Positions 55,985 through 64,000 of a stretch of 64,000 nt of DNA are shown here, one piece after another (the stretch's first letter is position 1; each line of letters begins with the position of its first letter). Under the pieces are notes generated by a model. That model saw nothing but the letters and a program-made list of their open reading frames with translations. It made no database searches and was not told where the DNA came from. Origin of the DNA: Agelas oroides (Eukaryota > Porifera > Demospongiae > Agelasida > Agelasidae). The stretch is taken from contig OX422186.1 of assembly GCA_949130485.1 (NCBI GenBank), forward strand, positions 10,868,271-10,932,270. Direction: 5' to 3'. A program made the translations under genes and the position numbers.

Positions 55985-56750
55985 TTCGCCTCTTGACCTT
56001 TGCCATCCATGAGCACTTACTAATCTCAGTTACTGCTGCACGTTCCTTTGGATTGAATGTGAGTATTGCAGACCCTGGCACTCCTCTGACACTACCTAGG
56101 TATTACAGGTGTGTGCTGATGTTGGACATCATTTATTTCACATCAGAATCCTTGAAAGGCAGTCAGCCGATGACCATTGCATACAGAATCACACCCATGC
56201 TCCAGATATCAGCTGCCTCTTCATGGTAGGGTTCACCCAGAATCACCTCTGGAGCATGCAGCATAGGCATATGAACCACATTTACGTCCCCAGTTTCTTC
56301 CTCTCCTGTGATGTGGCGAAACCAAAGTCCGATATCTTCAGCCTCTGCTGAGAGCCCAGGAGGACATTCTCAGATTTCAGGTCTCGGTGCACAGATCTTC
56401 ATTGAGTGGCACTTTTGAGATGATTTACGAGATCAGTGAAGAGAATTTGAGCTGTCTAAGCATAGATTATTAACCTCACGCTAATAGTCTATGGTCGAAG
56501 ACTAAGTGTCTTCTCAGAAAGTTTTTTTTAATAAATAATATTTATTTTTAGTTGATTAAGTCCAGGAGATCACCGCCCTCAGCCAGCTCCATTACCAAGC
56601 AGATGTAGTCGTCCGTGTGGATCACGTCTACAGCCACCTTCCTCAGCGGAATGAGTGGATTTCACTTTCGCATAACAACCATTTCCGGAAGTTCCTCCTC
56701 CCAGGACGTAGCCTTGTTGGTGGAGACTGCTTGAAAATCTTGTTTAACGG
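55985..56750 (-). pseudogene. Intronless pseudogene of a TSSK-type serine/threonine kinase
   Basis: Read on the minus strand, kinase subdomains occur in order: VAVDVIHTDDYICLVMELAEGG (hinge), VHRDLKSENVLL (catalytic loop), KISDFGFAT (DFG), then GSYAYAA and PEVILGEPYHEEAADIWSMG and VILYAMVIG. It is broken by a TGA just before the VHRD motif, a TAA after KKLGT, a frameshift before PEVIL and a TGA after VIG; FNPKERAAVTEI remains from the last part. The wording resembles testis-specific serine kinases. Lack of introns suggests a retrocopy. It cannot make a kinase. Confidence 0.8.
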
Positions 56751-57008
56751 GTGAGCTATGTCAGCTCTGTCTGATCACTACCGCCTTCAGCATGCAGAGT
56801 GTCTCGACAGCGCCGTGGAAACAACCGACCGTAGCCTGGAAGCGATGGAAAGCTAGGCGGGGCCGAAGAGTGAAGCGTGTGTGAGGGGAGGGGCTTGTTG
56901 AGTTTTTGCTTGGCCCCGAGCGCCCCTCCCTACGCCGCGCTATTTTGTGGTGACTGTATACTGGTGGGCTCGCAACACTTGACGTACGCTAGCAAACAAG
57001 CAGAGGTC

Positions 57009-59298
57009 ATGTCGTTGCTGGGCTATTCTGAGTTACTGAGGCAGAGCTCGGGGCGTCTGGGCTATCTGATGACCACGAACCCCCACGAAGGGCAAACAGA
57101 TCATTTAAAGCAGACCCTGACCGGGATCGAGCAGGCAGGACAGCCCTTGGAAAAGGTTATTAATTATCCCCTACAACGCTACAACGGGCGCACACCGGTC
57201 CATCTAGCCGCTAGCAACGGCCTTTGGGAATGCTTAGAGATACTGCTGAAGAATGGAGGTGAGCTGTAGTAGGGCGTAATTAACCAGGTACAAATTTGCT
57301 TACACCCATTTTCTCCTCAAATTATCATCAAGATAATTAAAAACCCAAGGCTTACTTTCAGCTGAAAACTTGACTGGATCGAGAAATAATTATCGAGAAA
57401 TAATTATCACTTGGCATGACCTTACTCAGTGTATTAAATTTAGATTTAGATTTAAGTGTCATTCTTTTGACAATTTGAACTGCTAAACTGAAACTGTTCA
57501 GGGGGGGGGGTTTCTGATTAATAAGCTTCCTAACAGCTCCTTGTTGAAGGCAGGATATTAGCCTCCTGATTGTTGACTGGTGCATATGTGCACTCCCATT
57601 CAGTAAGGCCACACAAACTAGATTGTTAGTTTCTCGTCGCCGCCTGCGTGTGTGAAAACTAGCCGCGTACTGGTTCATTATTGGCGAATTTGCAGTCTCC
57701 ACCCTCTTATTATATAAATTGGCTATCACGTGAGCTGCCACCTGAAAGTTTCCTTCTTTCCGGGCTTGTCAGAATGCCACTCGTGAACTTGACCCTTGTG
57801 AGTCCCTGCCGAACTCACATTGCATGGACGGTTGTTCAAGTAGAGGATGGGTTAACTTTTGTGACGCTCTTCCAGAAGATTTTAGCGGGTGCTCATCCAC
57901 GGCTCCAAGTAGATGAACAGTTGTCCCGTTCAACGCTGGACAAAGTTTTTGTTGGCCACTCGAAAGAGTCCATGAGTGTTGTGGATGAAAAACTTGTCGT
58001 GAATGATGTATGTTCTATGTTTGGCTCCCATATAAAGTACTTGGTACAGTTAAATAATGAATAATGAATAATGACCTCCCTCACGCATCCGTTTTCATCA
58101 GGATGTGGGCGAGAAACTAACAATGTACTTTGCGTGGCCTAACAGCTGCTTACTATACCAATGCTTCAACATGGCTCTATATCAGGAGTCATTGTTGGAG
58201 AGAACAAAGTGACTCATTCTTGGGTACTTGATGGTAGGAAGCAAGTTTGTACACTCGTGGAAGATATTCAAGGTACCATCAAAAGGAGGTTCTTTGTGGT
58301 TTCCATGTGCTACCAAGTGACAAGCCGCAAGTTAGCCTCTTTAGCCCAGCTTCCTGTTACTTGCAGTATGGAAAATCAGGGAGGGCCAGGTGACATTTAT
58401 CTTGTAAGTAATTGACAAATGGCAAAGTTTTCAGGATGGAAAGGTGACGTTTCACATGTTGTTCAACTAACTACACACTCAATGCTTTGTGTGTACGACA
58501 CTTGCCCGACACTTGCCTCCTGCTATCTAGGTATGTGTTTGCTTGTTACCTTTGCTCTTCTAGTGAACGTACGCTCAGTTATACATTTTCTACCTTCCTT
58601 TCTACTCTGAAGTCACTCACATGTTTGAAGTCCCAGGCCCACCCTACCTTTCTATACAGCAAAGGTTGTGAAGCTAGGCAAGAGCCTGGGAACAAGACCA
58701 GCAACAAGGAGCCTGCAGAAACCACAACGCCCTACTGCTATCCCTACATTTAAGCTGTGTTTAACACCACCTCCTAGCCCTTTGTCTAGGGATAGCACCT
58801 TGTTGCTATGGCAACAGGTAACCATATTAACATTACCTATTCATGATAGGAGCCAACAGGTGGGCGAGTTGTGTCACTGCTGGCAATCTCAGAGTGGTTT
58901 GTGTTGAGACTGAGAAAAGCTAATCGTCAGATGTCCCTTCCATCAGATGTCCCTTCCGTCAGATATCCCTTCCGTCAGATATCCCTTCCGTCAGATGTCC
59001 CTTCCGTCAGATATCCCTTCCATCAGACAGCTGCATGGGTAGAGACTTGGCCTCAGAAATACTTAGTGGAACCCCTCTATTCCGGACACCGTTGGGCCAA
59101 AATTAGAGGGGTGCCCTCATTTCTGGAGTTGTGTGGGTTGAAACTGTGTTCAAGAGAGTCCTGAATTAAGAACTAGGTTAAACTACATTGGGACAGTGTG
59201 TTTGGGACATTTTCAATTTATGTGACGTGATGCATTTTTTTTCTTTTCTTCCTCCAGGCAATCCAAATTCAATTTCATCACAGCCAGATCTGTGCCAG
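57009..59298 (+). CDS. Ankyrin-repeat protein, first two exons (3' part unresolved)
   Basis: Exon 1, 57009-57258, starts MSLLGYSELLRQSSGRLGYL and ends in an ankyrin repeat, YNGRTPVHLAASNGLWECLE ILLKNG. Exon 2, 59258-59298, follows in phase: GNPNSISSQPDLCQ, the loop of the next repeat. GT-AG sites are good. Further exons should lie to the right; candidates at 60671-61089 could not be joined in frame. The upstream GC-rich stretch (56760-57000) may be the promoter. Domain partners, and so function, are unknown. Confidence 0.65.
57774..58064 (+). CDS. Small open frame of unknown function, 96 residues
   Basis: ATG 57774 to TAA gives MPLVNLTLVSPCRTHIAWTV ... GSHIKYLVQLNNE. The composition is protein-like (LFQKILAGAHPRLQVDEQL, KVFVGHSKESMSVVDEKLVV), and I do not recognise it. 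It lies in the long intron of the ankyrin gene and could be an independent small gene, a domain fragment, or an unannotated exon. Confidence 0.4.
   Translation: MPLVNLTLVSPCRTHIAWTVVQVEDGLTFVTLFQKILAGAHPRLQVDEQLSRSTLDKVFVGHSKESMSVVDEKLVVNDVCSMFGSHIKYLVQLNNE
58065..58920. other. Intronic stretch, one hairpin, no gene
   Basis: A weak hairpin-element pair (CCCAGGCCCACCC ... AGAGCCTGGGAACAAGACCA) lies about 58630-58700. Otherwise nothing recognised. Confidence 0.45.
58920..59030. repeat. 16-bp tandem repeat, CGTCAGATATCCCTTC
   Basis: Six to seven units of CATCAGATGTCCCTTC or CGTCAGATATCCCTTC in a row. Confidence 0.9.
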
Positions 59299-59971
59299 GT
59301 ATGTAACTGTTCTTCAACAAATGTCAACTGGTGTTTACGGTCTGTAACCTAAACCAATGGGCTTGACTCCTTTTACCGATCCTCCCTGTTGAACTCCAGA
59401 CCACTTGACTCCAAGTTGTAGGTGTCATATGTGATTAGTTTCCTATGCAAAGTGTTAGTTTACGTATAATAGTATTTTTCTGTCTTGTTAGAATATAAAA
59501 CCAGCTTTCCTATTGCATGAGTCAAATATGGCAGCCTTCAAGAATTTTTTACTAACAGCATGGTGGAAGGTTTGCTTATTGGGTGTGGCAGTTATTGGGT
59601 GTGGTAGCTACTGGCTCTGACAGAACCACAGATATAGACACAACCATACACTTAACTTGGCAACCATAAACTGAGTTAAAAATAAATGCAAAAGAGCTAG
59701 AACTATACAACTTTGACAGATTGTGTAAACTTCTGACGAATCATCTTGGCAACATTTCAAGTAGCAATATCCTACAGAATGGGCCCAGAGTAAGAACTTC
59801 CAAGAGTTCACAGTGAACTCTGGATATTCTGAAATGGTTCTTCCTGTGCTTGATAATGGCTGCTTGGATGTGTACGATTGAAGGGATGCTAAACTGCTTA
59901 TGGAATTTTCCGAGTATACAGTATCTATTACAGATAATGTTTCTAGGAATATATGAGACTTGGCATGTAAT

Positions 59972-60212
59972 TCAGGCATTTTCATGGGTACTAAGTACCT
60001 AACATTCCTACTGATGATGTCACATTTCACCTTGGTGACACCACCTTGGTGACACCACTGAGGTGAGGTGACCTTTTATTAGGCCAGGCTTTTATTAGGT
60101 CAGGCATTTTCATGGGTACTAAGTACCTAACATTCCTACTGATGATGTCACATTTCACCTTGGTGACACCACCTTGGTGACACCACTGAGGTGACCTTTT
60201 ATTAGGCCAGGC
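59972..60212. repeat. Tandem duplication, about 120 bp x 2
   Basis: The segment CAGGCATTTTCATGGGTACT to CCTTTTATTAGGCCAGGCTT occurs twice. Each copy contains a doubled CACCTTGGTGACACCAC palindromic unit. Confidence 0.9.
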
Positions 60213-60670
60213 TTCCTACTGTCCACTTTTTATGAATGGTTGGTTACAAAACAGAGACTGGTACATTTTGTCGATGTGACGTCAAGTCTTCATAGGGAGG
60301 GAAGGATTAGTGATTCGGTGGGACATAAGGAACTGGAGACTGGGTAATTGCTCACCCCCCCCTCCCTACCTGCATAGTTATTGGGGCGAGCCTGAGTGAA
60401 CCCCACACTAGCGTGACGGCATTGCACATCGCTTGCTTGCTTGGACTGACTACTTACTGTAGAGCGCATTCAAGTATGTTGAAAAAGTTGCATTTCCACT
60501 TGGTCACGTGCACAAATTCACTTCTGCTTAGCAAGAGAGGGTGAAAGGATACTGCCAGACTGTAGTGTTGAGACCATGAACGAAGGCAATTGAAATTGAA
60601 GCATACATGTTAGCTTCTTGTTTCTGTACGGTACCTGAACTCAGTATACCATGAAGGCAGGCTTCAGTCA

Positions 60671-61089
60671 GTCAGTCAGTCAGACAGTGTGGTTGATGGA
60701 GGTAAAGTGTCGTGCATGAACAATGCTCATTCATGGCAAAGACTCAGCTCACGATTTGAGTGTGAACCGTACCCCATGCCTGTGTATCTGCACTGGTTGA
60801 CAAACACTGTTGCTCATCGTGTGTGTGGTCTGTATGCCATGAAGCAGCAGTGTGCTGCTCACTCAGGCTTGCCCCACGATGATCGAGCATCTGCCCAGTA
60901 AGTACATTAGTGGTTGTTCAGAGTTTGTGTCTAAATGTTTGAATATGTGGTTGTGTTTGGATGTGTGATCTGCATGCTTCAAAGCTGCCAACAAGTGTGT
61001 CACTTGGAATAAAGAAATCACAAGGAGCCTACTTTCTTTGGTTATTAACCACCCACCTCGTAGTGTCCAAACAGAGGCTTGCAAGAAGG
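60671..61089 (+). CDS. Two candidate exons of an unidentified gene
   Basis: The open stretch ending at a CA|GTAAGT donor near 60898 encodes VDGGKVSCMNNAHSWQRL, PYPMPVYLHWLTNTVAHRV and CGLYAMKQQ, which look protein-like. A second block ending AAGAAG|GTAAGTG near 61089 encodes AANKCVTWNKEITRSL and LSLVINHPPRSVQTEACKK. Their phases do not join directly. They may belong to the ankyrin gene upstream. Family not recognised. Confidence 0.4.
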
Positions 61090-61244
61090 TAAGTGATTAT
61101 TTGTAAACAAAATGAACCTTCCGTAAACAAAATGAACCTTCCATTATTTGTAAACAAGCAAACCTTCATTTATTGGGTACTAAGAGCCTTTATGACCTTT
61201 TCTCTCTCCAGCATTTATGATCAATGACCACTCTTGATTCTGTG

Positions 61245-61300
61245 TAGTCTCGTTCCCAGACCCTCAGCAAGACTGCATTGAGGGTCTGGGAACCAGACTA
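61245..61300. mobile_element. TAGTCTCG hairpin element, 56 bp, 9-bp TSD
   Basis: TAGTCTCGTTCCCAGACCCTC ... GAGGGTCTGGGAACCAGACTA; flanks GATTCTGTG (61236-61244) and GATTCTATG (61301-61309) differ at one position. Confidence 0.88.
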
Positions 61301-61464
61301 GATTCTATGTATTACTCACTGTGTTTCCAGGCAGTGTGGTTTGTGAGTCAATGTCGGAATGTTTTAGAGCACTTTTAGGTATTTTTGTTGTAGTGAAAGT
61401 GTGCTCTGAGAAAGTGAAAGTTCTTTTATCTTGAATCGGGATCAGTTATCATGATCAGTTATCA

Positions 61465-62370
61465 TGACAGATCTATTTGCTAGCTTGTTTGTACAGTGAG
61501 CACACTGTATGCCTAGCCTGCAGGCCCTGTCCAGTTTTCCATAGTGCATGGGGAGAGCTAGTCTCACAAGCCAGACCCACTTCCGCAACATTTCTAAGAA
61601 CCTTGTTCCCAGGCTCTCCCCTAGTCTCGTGAGCCAGACCCACTTCCGCAAGACAGGGAAGGGTCTGGTGAACTGTGTATACAAGCCGTGTCCCGCCGCA
61701 CTGTACAGTGTGGTCCAATCACGTTGCAGTATCTTGTCACATGACACATTACATCACTGTTTGAGTAGCAATAGCAGTCATGAAAATGGCGAAAGAGAGC
61801 TAGGACATCTTTTCGCTACTGCAGTAGCTGTAAAAGCACTGACTATACTTCTCAGGGAGCGTGCTATCTTCTCAACAGGTAATTCAAGAGTACCTTGTTT
61901 GAAATCTGATTACGTCATCCAGCTAATTGCATTCCAGTGGGACACGGCTTGTATACACAGTTCACCAGACCCTTCCCGTTTTTGCAGAAGTGGGTCTGGC
62001 TCGCGAGACTAGGGGAGAGCCTGGGAACAAGCCCACTGTGTGCTTCATAGAAATCTATTTGCTAGCTTGGTCTGTTTGTACAGTGAGTCTAGCACACTGC
62101 ACGCCTAGCCTCGTTTTCAGGCCCTGCCCAGCTTTCCATAGCTTGCAGTAATATTTCGTTTGTGCATGGGGAGAGCCTGGGAACAAGCCCACTGTATGGT
62201 TCTTAGGAATCTATTTGCTAGCTTGGTCTGTTTGTACAGCGAGTCTAGCACAGTGTACGCCTAGCCTCGTTTTCAGGCCCTGCCCAGCTTTCCATAGCTT
62301 GCAGTAATAATTTCGTTTGTGTACAGAGAGAGCCTAGGAACAACCCCACTGTACGGTTCTTAGAAATGTT
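61465..62370. repeat. Tandem array of a ~185-bp unit, one copy carrying a mobile element
   Basis: Units containing ATCTATTTGCTAGCTTGGTC, GTACAGTGAGTCTAGCACAC, a half hairpin (TAGCCTCGTTTTCAGGCCCTG) and GGGAGAGCCTGGGAACAAGC occur at about 62040-62190 and 62200-62360. A third, partial unit at about 61465-61560 is cut by the element at 61622-62011. Confidence 0.8.
61622..62011. mobile_element. TAGTCTCG element, 390 bp, sibling of 47997-48392
   Basis: It begins TAGTCTCGTGAGCCAGACCC and ends GGGTCTGGCTCGCGAGACTA, and resembles the 48-kb copy over its full length, including TTACGTCATCC and CAACAG|GTAATT. It stands between TTGTTCCCAGGCTCTCCCC and its inverse GGGGAGAGCCTGGGAACAAG, so the element and an outer hairpin are nested or form one larger palindrome. 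Open frames through it are broken. Confidence 0.8.
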
Positions 62371-62475
62371 GCAGAGTGTGTGAAATTTTGCGCACTGACA
62401 GAGACTATTCATTCGCTTGGCAAGCTTCGTTTGACCCAGTCTACAACACGATAGTTTGTCAAAAAAAGACATTGA

Positions 62476-62547
62476 GATCTAGCCAGGATTCGAACCTGGG
62501 TCTTCTGAATTCTAGCCAGATGCTCTTACTAACTGAGCCACTGGAGC
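62476..62547 (-). tRNA. tRNA-like sequence, possible Ser(AGA) anticodon; pseudogene or SINE head possible
   Basis: On the minus strand: an A-box-like GTGGCTCAGTTAGTAAGAGC with D-stem GCTC/GAGC, an anticodon loop CTAGAAT (AGA) on a TCTGG/TCAGA stem, and a T-arm CCAGGTTCGAATCCTGG with a perfect 5-bp stem and B box. The acceptor arm pairs at only about 5 of 7 positions, and there is no long variable arm, which true serine tRNAs have. So it may be a decayed tRNA or a tRNA-derived element. Confidence 0.5.
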
Positions 62548-62894
62548 TCTGGCATTGGAGCAGAGGATAGATGGCATTTATCCATAGACACATTTCGAAC
62601 CTCAGACTGGATCTCTCAATCTGTAGGCTTTACTCTGCATTGGTGAGTACCGAAGTACTTTATGCTGCAGCCCCAGCGAACTAGGTATCATCCTTTCACG
62701 ATAGTTTGTGCACACAATCTTGTCCTTCTTCCTTGACATGCAGACAACACACTTGGGGGTGGGGCTTCCTGTTGAGCCTTGTACAGTAAAAACACATGCC
62801 AAAGACTGAATGCGGGATTTGTCCGGGCCTTAGCAACATGATGGGATATTTCTGTAGGATGTTCTAACACAAGACAATATCCAATTATGAGGCC

Positions 62895-63812
62895 AGTGTT
62901 TCGGTGTGATACTGTTTTTTGGTGTGTTCTAGTTCAGCCAGTTGAGAGTAAGACTCGGGCAGCAGTACCACATCACCTTTGCCATTCTGTTATTTGCTGC
63001 TAATAGTCAAGTGCCCACCAGAACTATACAATACTTTAGCAACCTAGTATCTATCTTTTTTGCGGTTCATTTTGCGGTTCATTTTGCGGTTCATTTTGCG
63101 GTTCATTTTGCGGTTCATTTTGCGGTTCATTTTGCGGTTCATTTTGCGGTTCATTTTGCGGTTCATTTTGCGGTTCATTTTGCGGTTCATTTTGCGGTTC
63201 ATTTTGCGGTTCATTTTGCGGTTCATTTTGGTCTGGCTATTCAAAGGTGGTGTCTATTCAAGGGTGGTGTCTATATCTTTGGAAAGTCATGGATATTGAC
63301 GACAGCAAGCTAAGGTATATACGGGCGATACAACTAGACCTAGGGCTACAGAGCCATCTACACCACTTGGCAGACACTGTCCTTCTCTGTAGTTAACCAC
63401 ATTGCAACACATGATTGATACATGGCTAGCAGTAGTACACACAGTCTCTCTGTCCTGCTGTCAGCAGTGGAACCAAGTTGGAGAAACACAAAGTGCTACA
63501 GCTCGGTGACTGTTGTCGGCAATTATTTGTGCATGCTTTTGTATGTACACTAGCCACAGCTACTATTTGAGGACAGCGTTTATTTTGATCAGAGTTTTTG
63601 ATTGTGTGGCTACTGTTTGAGGATAGTGATATTCAAGGATGGCATCTGATCGAGGAAATATGGTGTGCAGTGAAGAGTGTTAGTCTGTTCTTTAGTAGCG
63701 AATAACAGGATGGGCAAATGTGATAATGGGGGGTGTAATACTGCTGCCCTAGTCTTAACTCTCAACTGGCTGAACTAGAACACGCCAAAAACCAGTATCA
63801 CACTGAAACACT
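62895..63812. mobile_element. Inverted-repeat DNA element, 918 bp
   Basis: Left end AGTGTTTCGGTGTGATACTG and right end CAGTATCACACTGAAACACT. Inverted similarity extends about 85 bases inward (GTTCAGCCAGTTGAGAGT, GGGCAGCAGTA). No transposase frame. It contains a 12-bp minisatellite. No clear TSD was recognised. Confidence 0.8.
63057..63231. repeat. 12-bp minisatellite TGCGGTTCATTT, about 14 copies
   Basis: Almost perfect tandem 12-mers inside the 918-bp element. Because the unit is a multiple of three, both strands stay open (AVHF, NRKM), but this is not coding. Confidence 0.95.
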
Positions 63813-64000
63813 AGCCTCATTCCTGGGCTCTCCCCTGCACTCCAACTGAAAATATAGGACCCGGTGTCAATTCACACATGATGTCGATGCCAATGTATTT
63901 ATGCCAAATGAAGATATGACATGTGAATAGATAACAGGCTCTCCTCCTCCAGTATCATTGAAACACACTCCCATACAACAGTATCATTGAAACACACTCC
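63813..64000. other. Window edge, partial repeat
   Basis: It begins with a TAGCCTCATTCCTGGGCTCTC half hairpin and ends in a duplicated CAGTATCATTGAAACACACTCC. No gene seen. Confidence 0.5.

Noticed and set aside
60379-60470. Ankyrin-like SVTALHIACLLGLTTYC as a third ankyrin exon
   Set aside because: No acceptor gives the right phase, and the upstream half resembles a dispersed repeat seen near 37270.
63044-63313. Repeat proteins AVHFAVHF and NRKMNRKM
   Set aside because: A 12-bp minisatellite with no start, stop or codon-bias support.

Overview
This is nuclear DNA from an animal. Nearly every gene is split by short GT-AG introns, and the genes are recognisable metazoan ones: ATP-citrate lyase, the ELL-associated factor EAF, a sorcin-like penta-EF-hand protein, WDR12 and the MuvB subunit LIN9. 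An intronless Death-NACHT-LRR gene, ZU5-Death proteins and dense small inverted-repeat elements fit an early-branching marine animal, and a sponge is my best guess. That placement is inference and the sequence alone does not fix the species. Gene models were built by hand: exon ends were chosen so that GT/AG sites, reading phase and family conservation agree. The totals for EAF, WDR12, LIN9 and the 24 ACLY exons in view are all exact multiples of three.

Layout. 113-10737 (-): 5' four fifths of ACLY. 11369-14780 (-): EAF, complete. 16621-21641 (+): sorcin-like gene without its first exon; its large intron holds an antisense single-exon NLR gene (17620-20457, -). 22266-28318 (-): WDR12, complete. 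28427-40306 (+): LIN9, complete, head to head with WDR12 across 108 bp. 40853-55646: a cluster of four related, unrecognised coiled-coil genes; one appears fused to ZU5 and Death domains, and a secreted protein gene lies between copies three and four. 55985-56750 (-): broken TSSK-type kinase copy. 57009 onward (+): ankyrin-repeat gene seen only in part, then candidate exons, tandem duplications, a tRNA-like sequence and a large inverted-repeat element to the end.

The strongest unexplained signal is a scattered family of very small mobile hairpins. They begin 5'-TAGYCTCG (or TAGCCTGG) and end CGAGRCTA-3', run from 31 bp to about 600 bp, and many are flanked by 9-10 bp target-site duplications, several perfect. 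Interiors differ between members, so only the ends seem to matter. One copy is nested in another, one lies in frame inside the NLR coding sequence, one carries a fragment of a zinc-finger gene, and one appears to have been amplified into a minisatellite.

The second signal is the coiled-coil family at 40.8-55.7 kb. Two members start with short N-myristoylation-like exons (MGVVIS, MGQLLQ), and one is joined in phase to a ZU5-UPA-Death module. With the NLR gene this suggests a death-fold or innate-immune signalling neighbourhood. The link is inferred from domains and position only.
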